In this document: positions 51,930-63,190 of the stretch, one piece after another
How the letters are laid out: every line of letters starts with the position of its first letter
Position numbering within the stretch: position 1 is the first letter of the stretch
DNA from: Globisporangium splendens
Lineage: Eukaryota; Oomycota; Peronosporomycetes; Pythiales; Pythiaceae
Assembly: GCA_006386115.1 (NCBI GenBank)
Contig: VFIW01000073.1
Location: 124,001 to 188,000, forward strand
Direction of reading: 5' to 3'
Length of the DNA stretch: 64,000 nt
Notes under the pieces: model-generated
Seen by the model: only the letters and a program-made list of their open reading frames with translations
Told to the model about the DNA's origin: nothing
Databases searched by the model: none
Position numbers and translations under genes: made by a program

Positions 51930-52145
51930 TCTAAATTGCTACTACCTTTGAAATACATAGACGTGTGGTGAGTTTCGAGCCTTTCTTTGCAGTGCAGCGA
52001 TTGGTTTTTGTATCGGAATCGAGTGAAAAAAGCGCAAATGGTCGATTCTACCTCAACCGAAACGACTTTTTGCTCGTTTTCGTTTTGAAATAGGCACACT
52101 CGACTCCCGACCTTGCCCCTTCGAAGGCTTTTAGAGCGCATAATA

Positions 52146-53957
52146 ATGACGGAGAACGACGTGAATGAGGATTCTAATGGCGTCGTCGTGACACTCAAGC
52201 GCAAAGTGCGTAGCCTCGAGACGAATCTCCTCGAGTGGCGGCGCTGCGTGTGTACTTTAACGCGCGATGGCCAGTTGATGCTGGAGCTGAGTGACGACGA
52301 TGTCGTGTTCGACGACGAAGAGGGCAATGGCGATGCGGGACACCAGTCTTCAGCAGAGCAGCATCGAGACGCTGTTGCGACGGCTCAAGTTGACGAGAGT
52401 CGTCGTGGGAAATGCCGCGTGGTGGTCGACCTGGGCATACAGCTTCGCAGCCTTGAACAAAAACGGAAACACAAGACGCGTTGCGAACTCGCGTATGCTT
52501 TACGACCATCAAACACTTCAACCTCGTCTAGTGGAGGATTGGTTGTGCGCACGGAAGAGCTCATGGCGTCGTCGGCCAAGCACTGCCAGCGGTTCATCGA
52601 CAGCGTCCGCGAAGCCGAACGACACGCTGAGCGGAAGCACAGCATGCGGATCGGCGCGTTGCTCGCTGCGTCTTCGTCAAGTGGCGGTGGCGCGACTCAA
52701 AGAATTTGCATGATAGAAGAGGAAACGCGTATCCCACTGAAGAATGCGGTCATGCAACGTCGAGCCCAGTCTTCGCATGCCAGTAGCAGCTCTGGTGGCA
52801 AACAGGACGAAGTGAGTCAGCCGAGCGTGACAGGAATGACGCCACAGCATGGCGACTCGCAAGTCCCCGACAACGCGATCTTCTCCTTTGCAGCTGCTGC
52901 GTCATTTTCGTCCTCCACAGGTAGTGAGTATGCTGCTGGACGTCCACAACAGCAGTCCTCCTCCGACCAAGATCCAAAATATTGGCCATCTGTGGTGGAC
53001 AGAGCGTGTGAGGTACGTAATATCCTCCGGAGAAGGACAATTCGATGGACACAAACGCTCGACTAACGCCATGCTCTTTGTGGCTGTTATATGGTTTAGT
53101 CGGATACGTTGGACACAAGCAACACGTCCGAACCGCTCGCCCTCACCCCTGCCAATCCTACTTTGAGCGCAAGCAGCAGTCGCGTCATCGCCAGCAGCAG
53201 CCCCATGAGCAACAGCTTCAGCAACAGCACCGGCATGCGCAGCCATAGTGACAGCGTTGTATTGCCCACGAAGCCGCTGCCTGCAGATCTCTTTGCAAAA
53301 CGATTCGCAGCAATTCGCCTGGGGGCTCGAGATGGAACTGGAGGAGCAAACGACGGTTACGATCGCTTGAACCAACGAGACTTGGCGAGTGACGAAGATG
53401 ACGAAGAGGACGATGATGGGGTCACGGATCGATTTGGATGTCGGCGAGTGCGCATGGCGGCGTCTCCGAGGATACGAGCAACTCGAGGCACAACGCCACG
53501 AATTGCGCTTCCGCGACGTGCTCACACAGGATCAACTGCTCGACACCCAAGTATCGGCAGCAATCGGACGGCGAGCAGCAAGTTCGTCACTCCAACGCGA
53601 GGGGCAGTGAGCAGCAGGCGACGGACTAGTTGCTCATCCTCGACGACGACTTCGACAGCAGCGACGCTTGCGGCAAACCTGGATCGACTGCGGCGTCGTG
53701 ACGATGCGTTTCCAACGTCTGGATATGACGATGCTGACGACGACAATGGGATCGACTCGAACCGTGCTGAGCTGCACATCCTCATGCGCGTTGAAGCCGC
53801 GCTACGGCAACTGGAAAAGGAGAATGCCGCCGCGAAGGAGCGCGAGCACTTGCTCACGCAGGAGGCGCATGCGCTGCGCGACGCACTTCGCGTGAAAAGC
53901 GCCGAGAAGAAGCACGTCGACGCGCAATTCCGCAGCAGGTGGACAGCTCGAGGATGA
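52146..53957 (+). CDS. Hypothetical Ser-rich, coiled-coil protein, probably frameshifted near its end
   Basis: Two exons, 52146-53012 and 53100-53957, joined by an 87-base intron (GAG|GTACGT...TTTAG|TCG). The first frame ends after 574 residues (RSRWTARG). The N-terminal helix (VVVTLKRKVRSLETNLLEWRR), a middle helix (CQRFIDSVREAERHAERKH), Ser/Gln-rich linkers, and a C-terminal heptad region (ALRQLEKENAAAKEREHLL) are visible. After 53945 another frame continues the coiled coil (LEDELLTAREETQLLQAET, then LKHQNKELLTHVHRLDSL) to a stop at 54081. Restoring two single bases in the CGCAGCAGGTGGACAG stretch would make this continuous, so the true end is probably 54081. Family not recognised. Confidence 0.55.
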
Positions 53958-54162
53958 ACTGCTCACGGCGCGCGAGGAAACGCAGTTGCTGCAAGCAGAG
54001 ACTGCGCGGCTCAAGCACCAGAACAAAGAGCTCTTGACCCACGTGCATCGACTCGATTCGCTCGTGTACGGCCGCTTCTAACACATGAAACACATTCATC
54101 ATCAATTCCAATAGGCTCTTCAAAGCATATCACACGTTAGAGAAATCATTCCATTTCTGTGT

Positions 54163-55681
54163 CTATAGGAAACCGCTTCCAGTGCCATTCCAATGGCGTC
54201 GTTCATACTCCTCACTGAACTCCTTCGATACCGACTCGGTCTTGGGCTCCTCGGTCGGTTTCTTGCTAGTCTGTCGACGCGGCATCGAACGCTGCGGCTG
54301 CTTCGTCGGCGTTCGCTTTATCCGCGATTTGTTCTTTCCATTGTCGTCATCATTTCCTGCTTCTGCCGTCTTCTCTTTGCTCTTTTCAGTCGTTGCGGAC
54401 GGCACATTTCGCGTCACGATGACCACGTCATCGCCAGTTTTCTTGATGGTTTTGTCATCCTTTGATGCCGCAGTATCGCTCTCGAGGATGACGACTTTGT
54501 CAATCGGAGCCTTCGATCCCGTCTCAGCGGTTGCTTCTTCGTCATTGTGCCAGATCCACGAGAGCCATCCGGGCGTGACTGCGTACATGAACGTGCTCCA
54601 GATCGCATCGCCGCTCTGCGCCTGGACGGTCTGGTCCTTGACGACAGTGCTGACAAAGTGTTTGGCGTGGTTCTGGATATCTGCGCGACTGAGCACGTCG
54701 TGGACGGACTCACCGAGCGTCCGTGTCACATTTTGCTTGACGGGATCCTGCACGAACGTGTGCGCGAGCAGCTGCGCCAGGTTGCGCCGCGTTTGCTCGT
54801 CCTTCATGAGCTGGTCGATCAGCTGCAGGATGCTCTCCTTCGCCTTCGGGTCGAGCACCGTCACGCGCAGCAGCTCGACGACCTGGCGCCGCATGTTGGC
54901 ATCTTCCAACAGCAGCGACACCGTGTGCTTGGCAAGATTCGACACGTGCTTGAGCGTCACGGGGTCGTTCAGCGTGTGGATGATCAGCCCGCGGAGCGCG
55001 TCGCGCGTCGTATCCATCACGACCAGCTATAAGGGAAATAAGAAAGAGATGCTAAGCATAGAGAAGCAGACCAATATATAGATGCAGACACGTACTCGTT
55101 GAAGGAATTGCGAGGCTTGGTCGAGCACTTTCGGGTCATTGAGCACCGTTTGCACGATCTGCGACGCCAATTCCTACAATGTACGCAGCATCACAAGCAT
55201 GAAACCATTAGCTTTAGCGCACATATACACATAAAGCATCCGTAACATGACTCAAACGCACCCTGGTGTGGCTCTGGAGCGTCTCGTCCTGGAGTGACTT
55301 GGACGCGACGTCAGCCGTGTGTTTGCTCACGCCGAGCTTGAGTTCAGGCGCGAACGCCATGAGCGCCACGCCCACGAAGAGCGTGCCACCAAGCCAGAGC
55401 CACGCGCGCTGCGGGCGCAACAGGTGGCGGATCAGCTCGCGGTCCGGGACGGCGTCCATGTTGACGTTGCCGGTGGTGGTGCGCGGCGCTGCGGCTGGTG
55501 CTGCTTCAGGTGGCGCGACCTGCTTGGGGAGTCCGCCACCACTAGGAGGACCACCACCGCTGCTGCCGGTGGTGGCGGATCGTCGCGACTGCTGCACGCA
55601 CCGATAGACAGCGCGGCGGTGGGTGCCATTCGCTGCATGGAGCTGCCGCGCAGCCAACGCAGCGACGCGAGGAAGCAGCAT
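54163..55681 (-). CDS. Probable mitochondrial membrane protein with repeated helical motifs
   Basis: Three exons, 55262-55681, 55096-55173 and 54163-55026, with introns of 88 and 69 bases, all phase 0; 453 residues. The N-terminus (MLLPRVAALAARQLHAANG) has the Arg/Ala/Leu pattern of a mitochondrial presequence. One transmembrane segment (AWLWLGGTLFVGVALMAF) lies near residue 110. The next ~200 residues repeat a ~35-residue helical pattern of the type V-x-DP-x(n)-L-x-x-L (VLNDPKVLDQASQFLQ, TLNDPVTLKHVSNLAK, VLDPKAKESILQLIDQL, FVQDPVKQNVTRTLGE). The C-terminal ~110 residues are charged and Lys/Arg-rich. No known family was recognised; role unknown. An in-frame upstream Met exists but lacks presequence character. 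Confidence 0.7.
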
Positions 55682-56189
55682 GGGCAAATGGACTTCGAGT
55701 CGAAAAATGGAAGGGTGGAATGCATACTGGCCTGTCGTAACGACTACGTTCAACAAAGAGGCTTTTATGATTGCAATGACTAATAGATAGTTTCGGTTAG
55801 GCAAATTACATGCGTGATACGCTTGATAAATAGGGTATGAATGAGGTTTTGTTTCGGATACAGTGCGCATCCTTATAAGTACGATGTGATGTCGAAAATG
55901 CTGCCGTGACAAAAAAGTTCACCCATCTGACGCCATTTCCAAGTCGCAAAAAGGGCTCCTAATGCGCATGGCGTAAGAGGGATGGGACCATTTTTGTATT
56001 ACTCTTTACTGATCAGTGTTGCTGTTACACAGCACGGCTATGAGGATTGTCTGCATGAACACTACGATCACAGCGTCGTCGATGCCGTCACTCCCGGTCC
56101 GCTGCTCATGCTGCAGTGCATCCCCAGCGGCATCAAAAAATGACGACGTCCAACTACATCGTTGCCAAATTGTGCGCATTCAGGTCGAC
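55682..56189. other. Intergenic, no gene recognised
   Basis: About 500 bases between two minus-strand genes, holding the promoter of the mitochondrial repeat protein and the 3' UTR of the RNase T2 gene. Confidence 0.5.
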
Positions 56190-57059
56190 TTACTCGTGCT
56201 CCACAAACGCCGGGATGTAGATCGACGATCGCAAGCACGTGTCCTCCTTGAGGACGCGCTCTGGACACGCGCGACGCTGGATGGGTACGTTCTTGCGGTC
56301 CTTGAGCCAGCACGTGAACACCTGCGAGAGCGTGCCGCCGCCGTGCATGCACTTGAGCACTGCCGCGGGTTGTGAGGACCCGCTGCCGAATGCGGCGCGC
56401 AAGTCGGCGATCGGCACGTACTTGCCCACGTTCTCTTGGACAAGCATCGGCGTGTCCACGGTGCCGTTGCGGAGCAGGTTGACTGCGTGCGAGAAGTACT
56501 CGACCTGCGCAAGCCCCGAGCACGTGCCATGGCGCGTCCATTCGTGTTTCCAGAAACTCGGGTACTCCGGCGACATGACACTGAACTTGACGTCCGGCCA
56601 GTACTGCGTGAGCGTCTCAAAGCCGATCTCGTCCTCGACTTGCTGAGCATCAAATGGTTCACCATCACAGAAGCTCGGCGGCGCGCTAGTCTCGCGTTCC
56701 GGCCAGAGTCCATGCAGCGTCAAGTGCGTCTTCCAGAACTCCTGCGGCTCCTGGCAGCCGGGATACACCTCCTCCTTGCCATGGCAGAACTCTGGCTGCC
56801 AGCTCTGTGCGAGCACGTACAGATCGAACTTGGTGTGTACGTTCAATGACGATGAGGGGGATCCTTCTTCTCGTGGCGATACGAGGTCGACGATGTTAGC
56901 ATCGTACACGAGCGCATGCAGGTGCTCCATGATGCTCGCTTCCAGCTCCGGCTGGATGGGTGCATTAAGCGGCATGGCGTCGTCTGCAGCCACTGCGAGG
57001 GACGACGCGGCCAGCAGCGCCATGGAGACGGAGGGCGTCATAGAGAGGAAGAGCTTCAT
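56190..57059 (-). CDS. Secreted ribonuclease T2
   Basis: A single exon of 289 residues from the ATG at 57059. The signal peptide is MKLFLSMTPSVSMALLAASS...AVA. Both catalytic boxes of the T2 family are present, each with its His: LTLHGLWP (CAS I) and FWKHEWTRHGTC (CAS II), plus CCs in FCHGKEE and CLRSS for disulfides. T2 RNases cut single-stranded RNA through 2',3'-cyclic phosphates in the secretory path or outside the cell. A longer upstream frame (to 57395) is less likely because it would bury the signal peptide. It may act in phosphate scavenging or against host tissue; that is inference. Confidence 0.93.
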   Translation of the reverse strand: MKLFLSMTPSVSMALLAASSLAVAADDAMPLNAPIQPELEASIMEHLHALVYDANIVDLVSPREEGSPSSSLNVHTKFDLYVLAQSWQPEFCHGKEEVYPGCQEPQEFWKTHLTLHGLWPERETSAPPSFCDGEPFDAQQVEDEIGFETLTQYWPDVKFSVMSPEYPSFWKHEWTRHGTCSGLAQVEYFSHAVNLLRNGTVDTPMLVQENVGKYVPIADLRAAFGSGSSQPAAVLKCMHGGGTLSQVFTCWLKDRKNVPIQRRACPERVLKEDTCLRSSIYIPAFVEHE

Positions 57060-57663
57060 GCGGAAACGGGCTTGCGGGCAGGCGGGCGGATTCGGATCTG
57101 CTTCTCTGTGGCTTCTTCTGTCGTCTGCATGTGCGAAGGGTCGTTTCTCTCTCTTGCGTCTCTGAGCTCCGTTAGACAATATCCACCATTCATAAAAGAA
57201 GGTGGTAAGTTGTTCGAAGTAGCATTGGAAGGTGTGGTGGACAGATGAAATTTGGATGGGTTGTGGCAGAAAATGGCAGACTTCAACAAGGATCTTCCTG
57301 GGTAGATCGGTAACTCCTTTAATGCAACTGCTTATTTTAGTAATAAGTTTTAAAGTAGTTATGTGGCACCACACGTCACACCACAATAGCCTCACTGCGC
57401 GTACATTTGCAAATAATCAATTAATCAAATACTAGAAAGTGGGAAAATCAACATTGTCACAGTCTAGTTAGATAATTCTCGTAAATTTGAGAGAGTTCCG
57501 CAGCAGTACTGTCGATCGTCGACTGAGTCCGCAGTGTGCGCCATTTGCACCCCCTTTCCCCACACAAAAAGGCAACCAACGACACCACCAAAGGGAAGCT
57601 GTGCGTCCTCCGTCGCTTTCTCTCACGCTCCCAATCGGCCGTTCGTTCTGAGTATTGGAGCAC
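57060..57663. other. Divergent promoter region
   Basis: About 600 bases between RNase T2 (minus) and the ubiquitin protease (plus). AT-rich around 57290-57470. No gene seen. Confidence 0.5.
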
Positions 57664-60600
57664 ATGGACGACTCGACGCGCCATGGCGACTCTGCACACA
57701 AGAAGCGCGCAAAGCTGCACGACGAGCTGGCGCGGCTCATGCGCGACGAGCACATGGAGGAAGGCGACTCGTGGTTCCTCGTCGCGACGCCGTGGTGGGA
57801 CCAGAAGCTGCGCTTGGGACAGAATGGAGCGGTGAATGGTCATGCTTCTGCTGTGGAAGATGAGGGATATGCAGAGCATGGTGATGGCGATGAAGCGATG
57901 GATGGGGAAACGAGACGCGATGATGGTGATACAGACAGCAGCGAAGTTACGAATGAAGGGCTCGTGGATCTGGAGTTTAGCTCGAAGAAGCGCAAATGCG
58001 TCGTGTTGAAGCCCATGCTGGTACAGTGCTTATTTTCTAGCTGGTAGTGTGCTGACGTCGGTGGTTGACGGCTGAACTGTGTGATTGTGTGTGGTTGCCA
58101 TTGGCTTAGGCGGAAGGACGCGATTATCGTTTGGTCAGTGAGAGCGTGTGGAATCGCTTGTCGCATGAATTTGGGTACGATTGGGAGATCCCGCGTGAAG
58201 TGATCGCTCGCGGTCCAACTCGAAAGTTGATCGTTGAGGTGTACCCCGTCATGTTCCAGGTACGATTGCCACTGCTTTCATTGTGAATACGTTTGCTGCG
58301 CTTTGTATTGACGGGAAAGCTCACGCTGTTCTGTAGGTTTTCTATTGGCGAAGTGGCATGGACACACCTGAAGAAGCGCTTGACAAGCGAGAAAAGCCGA
58401 TTGTGGTCGCCGCGAGCGAATCGTCTCGCATTCAGGAAGTCAAGGAGCAGATCCGAGACGCGATGAAAGAGAAAGCGCAGCACTTTTTCCCGCAGATTGC
58501 ACCGAAAGATCTAGAGCGCAGGGTGCAAATCTGCTATAGAGAATCCGAGACAGCGCCGTGGACAACGCTGAACGATGCGATCACTCCTGCGGAGACCCCG
58601 AAGCAAGGTTTCCAATCGTCGTCGTCGTATACGAATCGGAATGCACAACCGAAAGCATCTTGCGTCTCAGATCTAGAGCTAGAACAACGCGATTACCGCT
58701 CGGGCAAGGAGAGATTCCATCATTTGCTCGTCGAAGCGCGCTACAGGAACGCAGGAGACCCTGTAGATTGGCGCAATGGGAAGTTCTACAGCGAGATCAA
58801 AGCCAACGAGTGGCGATACGAACTAGTACTGGACCAGGTCATCGACGGACTGGATAGCGACAACAAATGGTGTGTTTGCCATTGCATGTTCGTTCTGGAG
58901 CGATCTGATGACGCATTGATTGCTGACACGGTGCTATTCTGTTGTATGAATTGACCAGGTATGAGTCGAGAGTCATCGCTTTGAACGACAGAAGCGTGCG
59001 AATCCACTACCGCGGATGGACAGCGAAGTGGGATGAGTGGCTGCCGCGAACCTCGGAGCGTCTCGCGCCGTTGCATACGAAAGTGCGCAACTGGCGAGCA
59101 TTTGAAGTGGGCGACGAAGTTCAAGTGGGATTTCCTATCCCGGGTAAAAACTTTCCTGAATGGAAAAACGCGACTGTCACCGAGTTGGAGCGGTTCGAAC
59201 TAACGGGGGCGCTGAAAATCAAAGTCAGCATTGATGACGAAGAGACGTGGATGGACGCGCAAGACGAGATGCTGTGTGCTCCTGGGACTCACAAAGCAGT
59301 GAATGCTGTGACGCTGGCCACGACAAACTTGTACCCTCGCGCGACTCCTTCGCCATCGTACAACTCGTATGGACGATATGGAGACCGTGGACGTGACCAC
59401 AGCTACGAATACGGACGCGGCAAGCCTGAGTTCAAGGGTGTAGTGGGACTGCAGAACCTTGGTAACACGTGCTTTATGAACAGTATGCTGCAATGTTTGA
59501 TCAACGCGCCTCCTCTCAAGGAATACTTTCTGAAGGTGGACGAAGGAACAAAGAAAGCAACCTTCCAGAAAGATATCAATACCGACAACCCGCTGGGCAT
59601 GAAGGGAATGATCGCAATGGAGTTTGCGAGTCTAGTTCGAAAGATGTGGGGTGGAGAGTACTCTGTTGTATCTCCGACGGGATTGAAATCGGTCATCGGC
59701 CAATATGCTCCCCAATTTGCCGGGTACCAGCAGCAAGATAGTCAAGAAGTGATGAACTTCCTGCTCGATGGGCTGCATGAAGACTTGAACCGAGTGAAGA
59801 AGAAGCCGTATACCGAGGCTGTCGAAGGCAATGGTCGCGATGACGTTGAGGTGGCGCGGGAAGAGTGGGAGGTATACCTTCGCCGTAACGACAGTGTGAT
59901 TGTTGAAAACTTTATGGGTCAGCTTCGGAGTCATCTAACGTGCTCAAACCCGGATTGCGGTAATGAGTCGGTGACGTTTGATCCTTTCATGAGCCTTTCA
60001 GTGCCCATTCCAAACGAAGAGAGTGTGATCGTTCAAGTGCAGCTCTTTTGGGCGGACGGTCGCATTCCAATGAAGTATGCCATTCGTTTGTCGAAGGATT
60101 CGAGTACGCTTCGCGACGTGAAAGATAAACTGAGCGAGTTGGCTGGCATTCCGTTCCAACGCTTGTTTTTTGTTGAGGTTTGGAAGCACCGCATTTTGAA
60201 AGCACTGAATGATGCGATGCTGGTCGAAGATCTTCGAGAAGAAACACTTCATGCCTACGAGCTGGAGTTGCCTGTAAGCGAGTACGAGTTTAGTTCGAAG
60301 AGTATCCAGCCTCCGGCTGCAGCAAAGATGGCGCTGAAGAGCATCGACAGCTCAAATGGGTCGGACAAGCCCATGCGGTTGGTGGCTTTGCTGCACCAAG
60401 CGCCATCTGCTTCACCTATGGATGACCGATACAACGGTGGTGAAGATTTGGCAGAGGAAGAAGAAATCCATGGGTCGAAGCAGCGACGAGTGGAAGTGGA
60501 ACTTTTCAACACTCCGCTGTTAGTCTCCATTGATCGGGAATGCACGAAAGCTGATGTGCACAAGAAAGTGTGGCAGATAGTGAAGCGGCTCGTGTCTTCA

Positions 60601-61418
60601 AGCGAGTCATCAGCAGATTCCTTTGGCTGTGAGGATAACCAAACGTTGCCTTACCGCCTTCACGTGAGTCAGCCGAATGGCACAGTGTCCATTATTCGAG
60701 ACTTTGCGTGCTCAGACGAGCCAGCAGACTTGCCAGACCCCAACGAACGAACGCACTGCTTCACTGTGGAGTGGAGTAGGCACAGGTATGTTATCGTCGT
60801 GTAATTTGTAGATGGGATCTAGTGTTTGGCTTTGACTTGATTGGTTTTGTGCTTTGCAGATACCAAAGAGGCTATGACGAAAGCTCTGCAAAGCGTATTG
60901 CGCTTCATGAATCTATGAAGAATCTGCGCATCTCCAGCAGTCCAAACAACGAGATCACCCTGCTGAACTGTTTGGCCAAGTTTACTGAGCGCGAGCAGCT
61001 TGGAGAGACTGACACTTGGTACTGCCCCAAGTGTAAGGACCATGTGCGCGCGTTCAAGAAGTTCGACCTCTTTTCGCTGCCGAAGATCATGATTTTCCAG
61101 CTGAAACGCTTTCGCTATGCGCAGAGCTCGTTCTACATGCACCGCGACAAGATTTCCACGCAAGTGACCTTCCCGATCGCGAGCTTGGACCTCTCCCAAT
61201 ACGTGATTGGACCGCAAAGAAGTACTCCACTCATTTATGACCTGTTCGCAGTGTCTGAACACTCGGGTGGTCTTGGTGGTGGCCACTACACCGCAGTGGC
61301 AAAGAATCCCGAAAACCAGCGCTGGTTCAGCTTCAACGACAGCTTCACGAATGAGACAACGGCCCAGAAGGCTGTGACACCGCGCGCATACGTTTTGTTT
61401 TACATGCGTCGAGAATAG
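57664..61418 (+). CDS. Ubiquitin carboxyl-terminal hydrolase (USP family) with DUSP and Tudor-knot-like domains
   Basis: Five exons: 57664-58020, 58110-58259, 58337-58869, 58959-60785 and 60860-61418; introns 74-89 bases; 1,141 residues. The N-terminus carries a DUSP-like module (EGDSWFLVATPWWDQKL ... YDWEIPREVIARGPTRKLIVEVYP). At ~390-430 is a chromo-barrel/Tudor-knot-like segment (ALNDRSVRIHYRGWTAKWDEW). The catalytic domain begins at GLQNLGNTCFMNSMLQC (Cys box) and ends with SGGLGGGHYTAVAKN (His box) and FNDSFTN, with zinc-site cysteines WYCPKCK. A long insert with a ubiquitin-like part (TKADVHKKVWQIVKRLV) splits the domain, as in USP4/11/15. It removes ubiquitin from proteins; the Tudor-knot suggests a chromatin or nuclear target. 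The start is the only ATG before the DUSP. Confidence 0.92.
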
Positions 61419-61560
61419 GTGCATCGGAAGACTAGAGGAAGAAGAAAGGGGAAAGCGACGCTCGAGGTATTTGTACTCTAGAGAGAAAATCGACAGCCAG
61501 AATGCAGATGAATACACGTGGCGAGTCCTTCTTCTTTCCTTCTGCACCTATTAATTGTTG

Positions 61561-62415
61561 TCAAGTGTTGAGCGTGGGGTTTATTGTTGCGAAATGGAAT
61601 TGCATCGCGTGAGCGTGCTTCACAGAAAGCTTGCCTGCGGAATGAGCCGGTACCAGAATCATCTCGACGTCCTGCGCTTGGAGGCGGCGAAGTCCCTGGA
61701 GGAGCGCTTGCGTTTTCGCTTCGACGCGCTGTTCATCTTCAGTTCTTTCTGCCTGCTGACGTCTTTGAGAGCGCTGTGGTCGCTGTTGTTGTTGCTGGCG
61801 AGTCCATGCTCGCTGCTGCTCCTCGAAAGACACGAACTGAAGCTGTTCCCGGAGTGCCAGGATGTTGCCATGCGGCAGTGCGTGATGCAGAAACGCGTCT
61901 TGCCGTTCGCCACAGGATGCTGGAGCCGTTTGTGCTCGCTGCTGCTGCCGTGGTCTGTCAATCTTACTGGCAGCAACACTGTTGGAGCTGGTGGGCGTTG
62001 TCAACAAGTTCTCGGCCACAACTTTGCAGGTTTGCCTTCGCGCTGCCGCAGGTGCTCGGGGACTTTGTCCGCCTCGGAGTGCCACGGATGACTTGTCTGT
62101 AGACGCGACCACGTGCTCGTCCTTCACGAGTACCTTGGGGAACGCGATCTGGGAGCTTGATCGTTGCTGTTTCTGCTGCTGCCCTGCTGCAGCACTGTTT
62201 GTATCAAGGACAAACAGCTTTCTCGTCGAGGACAAGAGCCGCAGATACGACGCTTGCTTGTGCGCCAAGGACGTCTGATGGCACACAGCATCCTGCTGCT
62301 GCCGGCGGTGCTGAGCGAATCGCCGTTTGAAGTCCTCAACGCGGCACTGGTGTTCACGCACAAGCGAGCGAACGATATCCTGCCGCGGTGCGAGGAAGAT
62401 CGATATCGTGTCCAT
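61561..62415 (-). CDS. Cyclic nucleotide-binding-domain-like protein (3' exon; 5' part unresolved)
   Basis: The open frame runs from about 62508 to 61561; 62415 is its first ATG, but the conserved part begins earlier. FGQEGCLSNTSKPAPWDI, then DTCTIVCLRMDTISIFL has the form of the C-terminal half of a cyclic nucleotide-binding domain. The other half appears upstream at about 62760-62850 in another frame (LNVLVLLISGEVKVATP). An intron with donor TT|GTAAGT near 62631 and acceptor CTGTAG near 62536 would join them, but the phase is one base short, so a one-base deletion, another splice or a pseudogene is possible. The rest is Gln/Arg-rich and coiled-coil-like (EEQQRAWTRQQQQQRPQRSQ). No channel or kinase domain is seen. 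Confidence 0.55.
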   Translation of the reverse strand: MDTISIFLAPRQDIVRSLVREHQCRVEDFKRRFAQHRRQQQDAVCHQTSLAHKQASYLRLLSSTRKLFVLDTNSAAAGQQQKQQRSSSQIAFPKVLVKDEHVVASTDKSSVALRGGQSPRAPAAARRQTCKVVAENLLTTPTSSNSVAASKIDRPRQQQRAQTAPASCGERQDAFLHHALPHGNILALREQLQFVSFEEQQRAWTRQQQQQRPQRSQRRQQAERTEDEQRVEAKTQALLQGLRRLQAQDVEMILVPAHSAGKLSVKHAHAMQFHFATINPTLNT

Positions 62416-63190
62416 GCGCAGACACACGATGGTGCACGTGTCGATGGCGTCGATGTCCCATGGTGCAGGTTTGGACGTGTTGCTTAGACAGCCTTCTTGC
62501 CCAAACACGGCCGGCGCATGAACGACGCTCGCGATCGGCTACAGAAACGCAGTGAATAAAGTAAGCAGCGCGAATGCAATGCCTGCAAGGAGATGGATCG
62601 GAAATTTCGTCGGCAAGCCTCAAACTTACAAGTAAGGCTCGCTAGCCTCTTGGTTGAGACTCGACTTGAACTTGGACGAGCCGCACGCGGAGCCTCTCGC
62701 CGTCGATGGCAACGTGTGGCTCGCACCCGTCGTCGCCGTCGTTGCTGCCGTGACAGTACTCTGCTTACTGAGCCGCGGCGTCGCGACTTTGACTTCACCT
62801 GAGATGAGCAGCACGAGCACGTTGAGTTTATCATCATGGCGAATGAGTCGCTTGTCCGTTTTCGTATTATTAATCTTCATAAGGTGAGGTATATTTAGGT
62901 TCATCGTTGTGACCTACAATATCCAATCTTCTACCTAATCTTCATTGCGAATTTCATCTAGGAGTGTAAATGTGTCTACAGCAGATCCCACCATTTCGCT
63001 GCGCGATCTTCTGTGTGTGACACAAACGACTGGATAGGGCGGCTGAAAGACTGGTTATGCAGGCGCGATTGAAACTCGAAGGCAAGTTCTGGCCGCTGTG
63101 TTGGTTCGTGAAGGCGCTGCACGTCATATCTTGTCGGCTCGCAGCTGCATGCTCGAGTGACTCACGGCAAGTGATAGCAGACCAGGCATA

